From positions 51,299-115,298 of the forward strand of contig NZ_JACVDA010000002.1 in NCBI RefSeq assembly GCF_016552165.1: DNA of 64,000 nucleotides, written 5' to 3'. The first letter of the stretch is position 1; each line of letters starts with the position of its first letter. Positions 24,890-34,066 of this stretch are shown here, piece by piece. The notes under the pieces were generated by a model. It was given only the letters and a program-made list of their open reading frames with translations. It had not been told where the DNA came from and did no database searches. This stretch comes from Parvimonas parva. Lineage in GTDB: Bacteria > Bacillota > Clostridia > Tissierellales > Peptoniphilaceae. A program made the translations under genes and the position numbers.

Positions 24890-27710
24890 AAATACAATTA
24901 AAATTAAAGGCGCAAAGGCAAATAATTTAAAAAATATAGATTTAGAAATTCCAAGAGATAAAATGGTTGTTTTTACCGGTCTTAGTGGAAGTGGAAAATC
25001 TTCTTTAGCTTTTGATACGATTTATGCAGAAGGTCAAAGGAGATATGTTGAAAGTTTATCAAGTTATGCCCGACAATTTTTAGGTCAAATGGATAAACCT
25101 GATGTTGAATATATTGACGGACTTAGTCCTTCAATTTCTATCGACCAAAAAACTACAAACAGAAATCCGAGGTCAACTGTTGGAACCGTTACGGAAATTT
25201 ATGATTATTTGAGATTACTTTTTGCAAAAATTGGGATTCCAAAATGTCCGAAATGTGGAACAGAGATAAAAAGTCAAAGTATTGACCAAATGGTTGACAG
25301 GGTTATGGCTCTTGAAGAAAGAAGTAAAATTTTTGTACTATCTCCCGTTATTCGTGGAAAAAAGGGAGAGCATAAAAAACTTTTAGAAAATATAAAAATT
25401 CAAGGTTTTGTTCGTGTAATCATCGATGAAAAAGAATATGAACTCAACGAAGAAATTGAACTTGATAAAAATAAAAAACACAATATTGATATTGTTGTAG
25501 ATAGACTTATCGTGAAAAAAGGAATTGAGTCAAGACTTGCAGAAAGTTTGGAAACAGCTTTTAAGTTTAGCGATAGCATTGTAAAAGTTAAGGTTGTTAA
25601 CGGGGAAGAAATTTTATTTTCAGAAAAAATGGCTTGTCCAAACGGACATATTTCATTTGATGAAATTGAGCCGAGAACTTTTTCCTTTAACAGTCCATTT
25701 GGAATGTGTGAAGATTGTAATGGACTTGGTAGTCATAAGATTGTTGACCCGGATTTAGTTGTTCCCGATATGAGTAAATCTCTTTTAGATGGTGCGATTG
25801 AGTGTTACAATATGACAACGGGAGAAGACGGCTACTACTATAAAATTTTTAATGAAATCATAAAATATAATGGTTTTGATGAAAATACTCCTTTTAAAAA
25901 TTTGAGCAAGGAAACTTTGGACGAACTTTTTTATGGAACGAATGATAGATGCGTAAAATTTAGATTTGAAAGTAAATTTTCGAATGAAAATAAAGTTTTT
26001 AATAAGCCTTTTGAGGGAATTATAAAAAATTTAGAAAGAAGATATAATACAAATCCGATTTCGTCTTTTAGGGAAAAGATTGAAACAGTTATGACAGAAA
26101 AAACATGTGAAACTTGTAAAGGAAAAAGGCTTAATGAAAAGGCGCTTTCTGTTTATATAAGGGATAAAAATATTGCAGATATTACAGATATGTCTGTTGA
26201 AAAACTTAATGAATGGTTTTCAAACTTAGAGCTTACTGAAACTGAAAATATAATTGGAGAAAGAATTTTAAAAGAACTTAAAGAAAGATTAAAGTTTTTA
26301 AAAGATGTAGGACTTGAGTACCTGACTTTATCAAGGAGTGCAGGAACTTTGTCAGGCGGAGAAAGTCAAAGAATTAGACTTGCAACACAGATTGGGTCAG
26401 GACTTGTTGGAGTTGTTTATGTTTTAGATGAGCCGAGTATCGGGTTGCATCAAAGGGATAATGAAAAACTTTTAGGTGCTTTGAGAAATTTAACAAATCT
26501 TGGCAATACTTTGATTGTCGTAGAGCATGATGAAGATACAATTCGTCAAGCTGATTATATTGTAGATATTGGACCTAGAGCCGGTATTCATGGTGGAGAG
26601 GTAGTCGCTCAAGGAACTATAAAAGATATTATGAAAAGTAAAAAGTCAATTACCGGAGCATATCTTTCAGGAAAAAGTAAAATAGAAGTTCCTAAGACAA
26701 GAAGAAAATATACAGATACAATTAAAGTTTTTGGTGCCAGAGAAAATAATTTAAAAAATATTGACGTTGAATTTCCTATCGGTGTATTCACTTGTGTAAC
26801 GGGTGTTTCAGGAAGTGGAAAAAGTAGTTTGGTAAATTCAATTTTAAATAAAGAATTGTCCAACAAATTAAACAGAAGTAAACAAAAAGTTGGAAAATTT
26901 GATAGGATTGAGGGATATGAAAAACTTGATAAGGTTATAGAGATAGACCAAAGTCCTATCGGAAGAACTCCACGCTCCAACCCCGCAACATATACAAAAC
27001 TTTTTGATAATATTAGAGATGTCTTTGCAATGACAACAAAGGCAAAGATGAAAGGATATACTAAGGGTAGATTTAGTTTTAATGTTCATGGAGGACGTTG
27101 TGAGGCTTGTAAGGGCGACGGAACTATAAAGGTTGAAATGCATTTTTTACCCGATGTTTATGTTCCTTGTGAAGTTTGTAACGGACAAAGATATAATAGA
27201 GAAACATTAGAAGTAACATATAACGGAAAGAACATTTTTGAAGTTTTAGATATGACCGTTGAGGACGGACTTAAATTTTTTGAAAACCACCCGTCAATAA
27301 AAAGAAAGCTACAAACACTATATGATGTAGGTTTGGACTATATTAAAATAGGACAAAGCTCAACAGAACTTTCAGGTGGAGAAGCACAAAGGGTAAAACT
27401 TGCATCAGAACTTGCAAAACGTGGAACTGGAAATACAGTTTATATTTTAGATGAGCCTACAACAGGACTTCATATCGAAGATATAAAGAAATTGATTGAA
27501 GTTTTAAACACATTGGTTGAACAAGGAAATACAGTTATAGTTATTGAACATAATCTGGATATGATAAAAATCGCCGACCATATAATCGACTTAGGAGTTG
27601 AAGGTGGTGATGGTGGTGGAACTGTCGTTGTAACTGGAACACCGGAAGAAGTTGCTAAATGTGAAAACTCTTATACAGGACAATTTTTGAAAAAAATATT
27701 AGGGAAATAA
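24882..27710 (+). CDS. uvrA: Excinuclease ABC subunit A
   Basis: Damage-recognition ATPase of excision repair, 942 residues. Two ABC modules are visible: Walker [15 protein letters not shown] and [13 protein letters not shown], signatures [18 protein letters not shown] and [18 protein letters not shown], plus zinc modules with CPKC, CEDCNG, CETCKG and CEACKGDG...CEVCNGQ. It is translationally coupled to uvrB. The last 212 bases of the gene are duplicated about 3.2 kb downstream (30666-30877). Confidence 0.98.
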   Translation: MSKNTIKIKGAKANNLKNIDLEIPRDKMVVFTGLSGSGKSSLAFDTIYAEGQRRYVESLSSYARQFLGQMDKPDVEYIDGLSPSISIDQKTTNRNPRSTVGTVTEIYDYLRLLFAKIGIPKCPKCGTEIKSQSIDQMVDRVMALEERSKIFVLSPVIRGKKGEHKKLLENIKIQGFVRVIIDEKEYELNEEIELDKNKKHNIDIVVDRLIVKKGIESRLAESLETAFKFSDSIVKVKVVNGEEILFSEKMACPNGHISFDEIEPRTFSFNSPFGMCEDCNGLGSHKIVDPDLVVPDMSKSLLDGAIECYNMTTGEDGYYYKIFNEIIKYNGFDENTPFKNLSKETLDELFYGTNDRCVKFRFESKFSNENKVFNKPFEGIIKNLERRYNTNPISSFREKIETVMTEKTCETCKGKRLNEKALSVYIRDKNIADITDMSVEKLNEWFSNLELTETENIIGERILKELKERLKFLKDVGLEYLTLSRSAGTLSGGESQRIRLATQIGSGLVGVVYVLDEPSIGLHQRDNEKLLGALRNLTNLGNTLIVVEHDEDTIRQADYIVDIGPRAGIHGGEVVAQGTIKDIMKSKKSITGAYLSGKSKIEVPKTRRKYTDTIKVFGARENNLKNIDVEFPIGVFTCVTGVSGSGKSSLVNSILNKELSNKLNRSKQKVGKFDRIEGYEKLDKVIEIDQSPIGRTPRSNPATYTKLFDNIRDVFAMTTKAKMKGYTKGRFSFNVHGGRCEACKGDGTIKVEMHFLPDVYVPCEVCNGQRYNRETLEVTYNGKNIFEVLDMTVEDGLKFFENHPSIKRKLQTLYDVGLDYIKIGQSSTELSGGEAQRVKLASELAKRGTGNTVYILDEPTTGLHIEDIKKLIEVLNTLVEQGNTVIVIEHNLDMIKIADHIIDLGVEGGDGGGTVVVTGTPEEVAKCENSYTGQFLKKILGK
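27499..27710 (+). repeat. Direct repeat copy 1: 3' end of uvrA
   Basis: Bases 27499-27710 match 30666-30877 with about four differences over 212 bases, beginning at AAGTTTTAAA and ending exactly at the uvrA stop codon. The repeats bracket the secreted cell-wall protein gene. Confidence 0.95.
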
Positions 27711-28112
27711 TACGTGAAATTAAATTTTGATAAACTCTTAAATTACTAATATGTTTAAAAAGGTAAACTCATTAATTTGTGTTTATCTTTTTTATTTTAT
27801 ATCTAAAATAAAATGATTTTATTTGCAAAAATATTATAATTGTGGTATAATATTCGGGTAAAGTAAAAGAGTTGTTTTAAATATTTTTAATTAACATTAT
27901 TTAATTTAAATTATACGATTATTTACATTTTGATAACTTTAATTAAGGTAAATAATGCGTGAAATTAAATTCTCCTTTTGATAATTTCTTTAAAGTAAAT
28001 TTAATTATAAACAATTAACAATATTTACACAGTCTTTTGAAATGATTTTAAAGATAAAAGATTACAAAAAAGTAACAAAAACAAAAAAGTTAAAATTTTT
28101 TTATAAAAAAAC
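27711..28112. other. Gene-free spacer between uvrA and the surface-protein promoter
   Basis: Contains no credible ORF. It holds the uvrA terminator, a promoter-like TTGCAA-17-TATAAT (27823-27851), a 9-bp inverted repeat ATTATTTAC/GTAAATAAT (27918-27956), and a second copy (27953-27971) of the 19 bases around the uvrA stop (27708-27726). It is otherwise near-pure A/T. Confidence 0.5.
27757..27793 (+). terminator. uvrB-uvrA terminator
   Basis: AAAGGTAAAC pairs with GTTTATCTTT (one G-U) around a 12-base loop, followed by TTTT. Confidence 0.7.
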
Positions 28113-28141
28113 TTGACATGTTTTTTAAAATTATATATAAT
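28113..28141 (+). promoter_or_regulatory. Consensus sigma-A promoter of the surface-protein gene
   Basis: Perfect TTGACA (28113-28118), 17-base spacer, perfect TATAAT (28136-28141). The predicted transcript start is near 28148, more than 330 bases before the start codon. Confidence 0.85.
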
Positions 28142-28147
28142 GTGTTA

Positions 28148-28480
28148 TATAAATCAGATGATTGATTACACTAGATAATTTAAGGTAAATGTTTGTTTAG
28201 TTCAAATCCTTTTATTAAGTAACATATCTTTCTTATCGTTGTAGATTTAGATAAGTGAATATGCTACTTAATAAAACCAGATTGACTTGTGATTATTTTG
28301 AAACATATACTTTGTAGTAATTGTATCATTAGAGTCATTTAACTCGATTGGCTTTTGTTTTGTTAAGTAGTTTAGTTTGTAGGCTGGCCGATCGGGTCTA
28401 TAAATTTTTTGGTTTTGTACATATCTTCAGTGTACAAGATTATGGAGGAAAACTCTAAATGTATTATGTGAGGTGATTTT
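28148..28480 (+). promoter_or_regulatory. Long structured 5' leader
   Basis: The leader contains three separate stems. An 18-bp arm pair at 28210-28227 and 28259-28276 has a single mismatch and encloses CTTATC/GATAAG. An 11-bp stem pairs ACTCGATTGGC (28342-28352) with GCCGATCGGGT (28387-28397). TTGTACA/TGTACAA lies at 28415-28437. A five-codon ORF (28459-28476) with its own GGAGG ends inside the ribosome-binding site of the main gene. No known riboswitch class is recognised. Confidence 0.6.
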
Positions 28481-30538
28481 ATGAAGAAAAAAACAGTATT
28501 AGCTTTAGCATTAGCTTCAGCTATGGTAGTGCCAACAGTAGCTCACGTTGCTACAAAAGTTGTTTATGCCGAAGAAGAAAAATCTCTTGATGAGTTAAAA
28601 AAAGAAGTAGCAGAAAAAGCTAAAAAAGTAGATGAAGGCTTATCAGGAACAATATTTGAAAATTATGAATCAGAAGATAAGTTTAAAGATTTTACTAAAG
28701 AACAAGTTTTAAAATTTAAAGCTATCGTTGAAGATTTAAATGCTCTTTTAGGTAAAAAAATAGGAACATATGAAGCAAAAGAAGAAAGTGTTTATAAAGA
28801 TTTTGATAAATTAGTAGCAAAAGCTTATGGTGAATCAAACTTCTTAGGTCAAGAAAGTATTACTAAATACAGAACAGCAAAAGAAAAAGCTATTGATGAT
28901 AAAGAAGGTAAAGAAGTTAGAGATGCACAAAAAGTTTTAGACGAAAAGAAAGCTGCTTTTGAAAAAATAGCTAAAGATGATTACGCAGGACTAAAAACAG
29001 CTAGTGATGCAGTTCTTACTGCTCAAAAGGATCTTACAGAAAAACAACAAAAACTTTTAAAAGCACAAAATGATTTAGCAACTGAAATTAATGAAATTGA
29101 AAATTATCAAAAACTTAAAGATGTTGTTGATGCATTTAAAGATAGAGCAAACAAAGCTGTAGCTGAATTTGAAAAAGCTAATAAATTAGAAACAGAAAAG
29201 AACGCTTATGAAAAAGCAAAAAAAGACCATGAAAAATATGGAACAAAAGAAAAGATTGATGCAGCTAAGGCAGTTGCAGAAAAAAATCTTGCTGATGCAA
29301 AAGCAAAAATAGAAACAACATTAAAAACAAATACAGAACTTGATATTACTAAGGTAGATGAATATCTAAAAGAAAGCCACGGTACTCTTAAAGCAGAAGA
29401 AGTTACTTTAATCGAAGGACTTGTAGCTAAAGCAGATCTTGACGCTTATGCTGCAGCTAAAGTAGCTAAAGACGAAATTCCAACAGATCCAAAAGCAGAA
29501 GCTGATTCTAAAAATTATGAAGCTGCTTATAAAGCTGAAAAAACAGCTAAAGTAGCTTTAGATAAGGCTACTAAATCAGCTAAAGAAAAAGTTTCTGCAC
29601 TTGGTATAGCTGTTGATTCAGAATTTTCAAAAGATTTTCTTTCTAAGTACAATGTTCAACAAAAAGCTCTTGAAACAATTAAAAAAACATTAGAAAAACG
29701 TCAAACTGAAGAAAAAGCTGTTCAAACTAAAGTTGATGAAAAACAAAAAGCTTTAGATGATTTAAATAAAGAATTAAAAGCTGATCCTGAAAATCCAGTA
29801 GTTAAAGAAAGAGTTGAAGTTGCAGAAAAAGAATTAAAAGATGCACAAAAAGAACTTGACGCTGCTAAAAAGGCTGTTGAAGAAGTTAAAGGAAATATAA
29901 CTAAATTTGAAGCAAAATCAAAAGAATTATTTGAATCTTTCAAGAAATATAATAAAGCTGTTATAAACGGTGCTACTAAAGCAGAAATGGATATGATAAA
30001 AGCAAAATTAATGAGAGAACTTGAAGCTTATAATAATTTTGCTAAAGAAAATAACTTACCAACAATTGACATCAGCACTTCAGAAGTAGCTGAAAAATCT
30101 TGGGTTCAAGTTGACGGAGTTTGGTACTACAGAGACAAAGACGGAAAAGATGTTTACAAGAACGCTTGGGGTAAAATTAACGGACTTTGGTACAGATTTG
30201 ATGAAAAAGGTGCTATGTTAGCTGACCAATGGGTTAAAGTTGGCGAAGAATGGTACTGGGTTAACGCAAATGGTAGATTATCTCAAAACGAATGGGTTTC
30301 TGTAAACAACGAATGGTACTTTGCTAATGCAAGCGGAAGAATCGCTCAAAACGAATGGTTCCTTGTAAATAATGAATGGTACTTTGCTAATCCAAGCGGA
30401 AGAATGGCTCAAAACGAATGGTTCGAAGTAGGTGGCGTTTGGTACTATGCAAAAGAAGACGGAAGAATGGCTTGCAATGAAACATTAGAAATTAACGGAA
30501 CTAAATATAGTTTTGATGAATCAGGTGCTTTAGCTTAA
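28481..30538 (+). CDS. Secreted coiled-coil protein with C-terminal cell-wall-binding repeats
   Basis: 685 residues. A signal peptide (MKKKTVLALALASAMVVPTV, cleavage probably near VYAEEEK) is followed by about 500 residues of Lys/Glu/Ala-rich, mostly coiled-coil sequence with no recognised enzyme domain. From about residue 540 there are seven 20-residue repeats of the choline-binding (CW_binding_1) type, for example WVKVGEEWYWVNANGRLSQN and EWYFANASGRIAQNEW. Such repeats attach proteins non-covalently to teichoic acid or wall polymers. AGGTGAT precedes the ATG. It is flanked by duplicated uvrA ends, suggesting acquired DNA. Confidence 0.9.
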   Translation: MKKKTVLALALASAMVVPTVAHVATKVVYAEEEKSLDELKKEVAEKAKKVDEGLSGTIFENYESEDKFKDFTKEQVLKFKAIVEDLNALLGKKIGTYEAKEESVYKDFDKLVAKAYGESNFLGQESITKYRTAKEKAIDDKEGKEVRDAQKVLDEKKAAFEKIAKDDYAGLKTASDAVLTAQKDLTEKQQKLLKAQNDLATEINEIENYQKLKDVVDAFKDRANKAVAEFEKANKLETEKNAYEKAKKDHEKYGTKEKIDAAKAVAEKNLADAKAKIETTLKTNTELDITKVDEYLKESHGTLKAEEVTLIEGLVAKADLDAYAAAKVAKDEIPTDPKAEADSKNYEAAYKAEKTAKVALDKATKSAKEKVSALGIAVDSEFSKDFLSKYNVQQKALETIKKTLEKRQTEEKAVQTKVDEKQKALDDLNKELKADPENPVVKERVEVAEKELKDAQKELDAAKKAVEEVKGNITKFEAKSKELFESFKKYNKAVINGATKAEMDMIKAKLMRELEAYNNFAKENNLPTIDISTSEVAEKSWVQVDGVWYYRDKDGKDVYKNAWGKINGLWYRFDEKGAMLADQWVKVGEEWYWVNANGRLSQNEWVSVNNEWYFANASGRIAQNEWFLVNNEWYFANPSGRMAQNEWFEVGGVWYYAKEDGRMACNETLEINGTKYSFDESGALA

Positions 30539-30566
30539 TAATTTTTAAAAAAGTTAAAAAACAAAT

Positions 30567-30598
30567 AAAAGGACACAGTTTTTGCTGTGTTCTTTTTT
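30567..30598 (+). terminator. Terminator of the surface-protein gene
   Basis: AAAGGACACAG pairs with CTGTGTTCTTT (one G-U), followed by a T run. Confidence 0.85.
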
Positions 30599-30665
30599 AT
30601 TTTTAACAGATTAATTTGTATTATTTAAATTTTTTTGTTTTTTTGGTATAATACTCATACAGCGT

Positions 30666-30877
30666 AAGTTTTAAATACATTGGTTGAACAAGGAAATACA
30701 GTTATAGTTATTGAACATAATCTGGATATGATAAAAATCGCCGACCATATAATCGACTTAGGAGTTGAAGGTGGCGATGGTGGTGGAACTGTCGTTGTAA
30801 CCGGAACACCGGAAGAAGTTGCTAAATGTGAAAAATCTTATACAGGACAATTTTTGAAAAAAATATTAGGGAAATAA
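30666..30877 (+). pseudogene. Duplicated uvrA 3' fragment
   Basis: Direct-repeat copy 2 of the uvrA end, encoding the last 65 or so residues ([20 protein letters not shown] onward to FLKKILGK and stop) with one amino-acid change (Asn to Lys) and otherwise silent differences. It has no start codon context or ribosome-binding site, so it is a non-functional fragment. A promoter-like TATAAT lies just upstream (about 30648). Confidence 0.92.
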
Positions 30878-30884
30878 AATTCTA

Positions 30885-30979
30885 GACTATAATCGATAAA
30901 ATTAAAAAATACTTAATAGTTTCGATTATAGTCGATAAATTTATTGATTTATGTTTTATTTTCGTTTATAATAGATAAA
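30885..30979. repeat. Three spaced direct repeats and an inverted repeat upstream of the ATPase gene
   Basis: TATAATCGATAAA (30888-30900), TATAGTCGATAAA (30927-30939) and TATAATAGATAAA (30967-30979) recur at 39-40 base spacing. The first two also form a perfect 12-bp inverted repeat, GACTATAATCGA/TCGATTATAGTC (30885-30896 and 30922-30933). The last copy ends at the GGAGATG ribosome-binding site. This looks like a set of protein-binding sites. Confidence 0.5.
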
Positions 30980-30992
30980 AGGAGATGAGCAT

Positions 30993-32201
30993 ATGAATTA
31001 TATTACTAGACCTAAATATATTAATAAAATAAAAAAATTTATAGATAAGCCAATTGTAAAAGTACTAACAGGAATGAGAAGAGTAGGAAAATCAACCATT
31101 CTATCGATTATTAAAGATGAAATGTTAATTAATGTTGAAAGCGAAAGAAAGATATATTGCAATTTTGAATCTATGAAATTTCTAGAAATTAATAATTCGA
31201 TAAAATTTTTAGAATATTTAAAGCCTTATTTGAAAAACTCAAACAAAAAAATGTATTTTTTTTTCGATGAGATACAGATGGTTAAAGATTGGGAAAAAGT
31301 TGTTAACGGATTGTTAGTAGATTTTGATTGTGATATTTACATTACAGGTTCAAATTCAACTTTAATTTCAGGAGATATTTCTACTTTACTTGCTGGACGA
31401 TATGTAGAATTTGAAATTCAGCCATTTACATTTAGTGAGTTTGTTTGTGTTTTTAAAGAAGAAAATTTATCGAAAGAAGAATTATTTGATAGATTTATAA
31501 AAATAGGGGGAATGCCTTTTTTAAAATATTTTAATTTAGAAGAAATGCCAAGTTATAAATATTTAACGGATGTCTATAATACAGTTCTTATAAAAGATGT
31601 TTTGGAATATAATAGTATAAGAGATGTCGATTTGTTTAATAGAATTTTATCTTATGTAATTGAAAATATAGGTATGAATTTTTCTGCGAATAGTATAAAA
31701 AAATATTTTAAAAATGAAAATAGAGATGTTTCAGTTGATACAATTTTAAATTACTTGGAATATTGTAAAAAAGCATTTATTATAAAAAAAGTTTCAAGAT
31801 ATGATACTTTCGGGAAAAAACTTCTTAAAGTTGATGAGAAATATTATCTAACAGACCATGGATTTAGACAGGCTGTGGGATTTTCTAATATTAAGGATAT
31901 TGAGCGTTCTCTTGAAAATATAGTTTTTATTGAATTGATTTCAAGAGGATATAATGTTGAAGTTGGTAGAGTAAAAGATAAAGAAATTGATTTTATCGCT
32001 AAGAAAAATGAAGAAATTTTTTATTATCAAGTTTCTTATTTAATGCCGACAGAATCAACAAGAGAAAGAGAATTTGGTGCATATAAGTTTGTAAATGATA
32101 ATTATCCAAAATTTGTTTTGTCACTCGATAGTTTTGACTTTAGCCAACAAGGAATAATTCATAAAAATATAATAGATTTTTTATTGGAAGATTTAGATTA
32201 A
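30993..32201 (+). CDS. AAA ATPase with DUF4143-type C-terminal domain
   Basis: 402 residues. The N-terminal ATPase has Walker A TGMRRVGKSTIL and Walker B YFFFDEIQMVKDWE, followed by the sensor-like YITGSNSTLISGDISTLLAGR. The C-terminal half resembles the DUF4143 nuclease-like fold, with EIDFIAKKNEEIFYYQVSY carrying the E-D/x-K pattern. This large bacterial family is often present in many copies, and its function is poorly defined. GGAGATGAGC precedes the ATG. It follows the duplicated uvrA fragment and carries its own repeated sites upstream. Confidence 0.85.
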   Translation: MNYITRPKYINKIKKFIDKPIVKVLTGMRRVGKSTILSIIKDEMLINVESERKIYCNFESMKFLEINNSIKFLEYLKPYLKNSNKKMYFFFDEIQMVKDWEKVVNGLLVDFDCDIYITGSNSTLISGDISTLLAGRYVEFEIQPFTFSEFVCVFKEENLSKEELFDRFIKIGGMPFLKYFNLEEMPSYKYLTDVYNTVLIKDVLEYNSIRDVDLFNRILSYVIENIGMNFSANSIKKYFKNENRDVSVDTILNYLEYCKKAFIIKKVSRYDTFGKKLLKVDEKYYLTDHGFRQAVGFSNIKDIERSLENIVFIELISRGYNVEVGRVKDKEIDFIAKKNEEIFYYQVSYLMPTESTREREFGAYKFVNDNYPKFVLSLDSFDFSQQGIIHKNIIDFLLEDLD

Positions 32202-32215
32202 TTTAGGAGGAGAAT

Positions 32216-32800
32216 ATGGAAAAATATATGTTAATATTAACAGATACTTTTGAAGAGGTTGAGGCGCTAACTCAAGTTGATTTTTTGAGAAGAGCTGATA
32301 TAAAAATTGATATGATTTCGATTACCGGAAAACTTCAAGTAACAAGTAACAGAGGAGTAACTGTTTTAGCTGATGATTTAATTGAAAATATAAGTTTAAA
32401 AGAGTATGCTGGAATAATTATTCCGGGTGGACTTCCTGCGGCTTTTGATATTAGAGATGATAAAAGGGTTTTGGATATTGTAAAGAAATTTAATGATGAG
32501 AAAAAACTTGTTTCTGCAATTTGCGCAGGGCCTTGTGTTCTTGCAAAAGCTGGTGTGTTATCTGGTAGAAATGCAGTAATATTTCCGGGAATGGAAAGTG
32601 AGTTGTTAGATGCAAATGTAAAAGAAGATGCAATTTGTATTGACGATAACATAATAACTGCAAGAGGAGCAGGGCTTGCTTTAGAATTTGCATATACTCT
32701 TATTAGAAAGATTAAAGGAAAAGTTCAAGAAAAACAAATTAGATTTGCATCTGTTGACCATTTGCTTAAGAGCTTTATCTTAAAGGAAGAAAATAAATAA
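32216..32800 (+). CDS. DJ-1/PfpI-family protein
   Basis: 194 residues of the YajL/DJ-1 type. It starts YMLILTDTFEEVEALTQVDFLRRA, with the family Glu that contacts the nucleophile, and has the nucleophilic-elbow Cys in SAICAGPCVLAKAGVL. Family members have been described as glyoxalase III, deglycase or chaperone, so the exact activity is not assigned. GGAGGAGA precedes the ATG, 15 bases after the ATPase stop. rlmN follows after four bases. Confidence 0.9.
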   Translation: MEKYMLILTDTFEEVEALTQVDFLRRADIKIDMISITGKLQVTSNRGVTVLADDLIENISLKEYAGIIIPGGLPAAFDIRDDKRVLDIVKKFNDEKKLVSAICAGPCVLAKAGVLSGRNAVIFPGMESELLDANVKEDAICIDDNIITARGAGLALEFAYTLIRKIKGKVQEKQIRFASVDHLLKSFILKEENK

Positions 32801-32804
32801 ATAA

Positions 32805-33854
32805 ATGAAAAATGAAAAAATAGAATTTAATTCGATGAAACTTGAAGAGCTTGAAGATTTATTTTTGAGTTTAGGAGAAAAAAAGTTTAGAGCTGAACAA
32901 TTTTTTAGATTTATGCACCAAAAGAAAAATTATGAGATAGAAAATTGTAAACAACTTCCTAAGACTTTGATTGAAAAACTTAAAGGTATTGGATATATAA
33001 ATACTTCAACAATTTACACAAAGTACGAATCGAAAATAGATAATACAAAAAAATATTTGATAAAACTTTTTGACAACAGAATAATAGAAACTGTTTTTAT
33101 GGACTATGGTAGTTACTGTACTGTTTGTATTTCAAGTCAGGTCGGTTGTAGAATGGGTTGTACTTTTTGTGCATCTACAAAGGAAAATTTTAAGAGAAAT
33201 TTAACTTCGGCAGAAATGTTAAACCAGATTTATTTAATAGAAAATGATTTGAATTTAACTGTAAATAATATCGTAATTATGGGAATTGGTGAGCCACTTG
33301 ATAATTATAAAAATGTAATTGGCTTTTTAAAACTAATAAATTCTGAAAAAGGAAAAAATTTATCTCTTAGAAATATTACAATTTCAACTTGTGGTTTGGT
33401 TCACAATATTTATAAACTTGCTGATGAAAAGTTACCGGTAACACTTACTATTTCACTTCATAATCCTTTCCAAAAGGAAAGAAGAGAGATAATGCCGATT
33501 ACAGATAGTTTTTCTATCGATGAGATATTAAAGGCTTGTAAATATTATTTTGATAAAACTTCAAGACGTGTTAGTTTTGAATATACGATAATAAAAGGAC
33601 AAAATGATACAAGAGAGCATGCTTTGGAATTAAAAAATATTTTAAAAGGATTAAATTGCCACATAAATATAATTCCATTAAATTCCATAAAAGAATTTGA
33701 CGGAGTTGCTCCAAGTACGAAATACATTTACGCATTTAAGTCAATGTTGGAAAATTATGGAATAAATGCAACGATTAGAAAAAAACAAGGTGATGATATA
33801 AATGGAGCTTGTGGACAACTTCGACAAGGTGTTTTGAGTAAAGAAAAAAACTAG
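32805..33854 (+). CDS. rlmN: Dual-specificity RNA methyltransferase RlmN
   Basis: Radical SAM enzyme that methylates C2 of A2503 in 23S rRNA and A37 in some tRNAs. The 349-residue protein has the cluster motif CRMGCTFCAS, the MGIGEPLDNY block, and C-terminal GACGQLRQG with the second catalytic Cys. No strong ribosome-binding site precedes ATG 32805, only AAGGAAG about 15 bases upstream within the DJ-1 gene, so translation probably depends on coupling. Confidence 0.96.
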   Translation: MKNEKIEFNSMKLEELEDLFLSLGEKKFRAEQFFRFMHQKKNYEIENCKQLPKTLIEKLKGIGYINTSTIYTKYESKIDNTKKYLIKLFDNRIIETVFMDYGSYCTVCISSQVGCRMGCTFCASTKENFKRNLTSAEMLNQIYLIENDLNLTVNNIVIMGIGEPLDNYKNVIGFLKLINSEKGKNLSLRNITISTCGLVHNIYKLADEKLPVTLTISLHNPFQKERREIMPITDSFSIDEILKACKYYFDKTSRRVSFEYTIIKGQNDTREHALELKNILKGLNCHINIIPLNSIKEFDGVAPSTKYIYAFKSMLENYGINATIRKKQGDDINGACGQLRQGVLSKEKN

Positions 33855-33884
33855 ATGGAGAAAATCATCTAGTTTTTTTTTTTT
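33844..33884. terminator. Shared bidirectional terminator, rlmN and the RiPP-like operon
   Basis: AAAAAAACTAGATG/CATCTAGTTTTTTT stem with A and T runs on both sides. It separates the converging rlmN and precursor-peptide transcripts. Confidence 0.88.
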
Positions 33885-33885
33885 G

Positions 33886-34041
33886 TTATTTAGAAATCTT
33901 ATATTTTTTTACATTGAATGTGAATGTAGTCTTACACATACCCATCCCGCTTTTACCTCCAAGGCTACCGCTTTGACCACCATAAAATTCATTAGAAGAT
34001 TTTACCTTTAAAATTTTAGGGGTTTCAAATTTTTTTTTCAT
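33886..34041 (-). CDS. 51-residue RiPP-type precursor peptide (predicted)
   Basis: ATG at 34041 with a strong AGGAGGT six bases upstream. The N-terminal half is a charged leader (MKKKFETPKILKVKSSNEFY). A Gly-rich core (GGQSGSLGGKSGMGMCK) with a single Cys and then Thr/Phe-rich TTFTFN follows, and the end is basic, KKYKISK. It is the last gene of an operon with two radical SAM/SPASM enzymes, a PqqD-like protein and an ABC exporter, which is the basis for calling it a modified-peptide substrate. No similarity to a named precursor family is recognised. There is no double-Gly protease in the operon to remove a leader. Confidence 0.78.
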   Translation of the reverse strand: MKKKFETPKILKVKSSNEFYGGQSGSLGGKSGMGMCKTTFTFNVKKYKISK

Positions 34042-34066
34042 TTTTTACCTCCTGCTTAATATATTT

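Noticed and set aside
27751..27816. 21-codon ORF (MFKKVNSLICV...) downstream of uvrA
   Set aside because: Overlaps the uvrA terminator and lacks a ribosome-binding site.
28210..28276. 18-bp stem considered as a transcription terminator in the leader
   Set aside because: No T run follows and the promoter lies just upstream; better seen as leader structure.
30680..30877. 65-residue ORF starting at TTG, apparently a gene
   Set aside because: It is the duplicated uvrA 3' end with no ribosome-binding site; recorded as a pseudogene.
30993..32201. ATPase gene near repeats considered as a transposase
   Set aside because: Walker motifs and DUF4143-like C-terminus fit the AAA family; no DDE, Tyr or Ser recombinase motif and no terminal inverted repeats.
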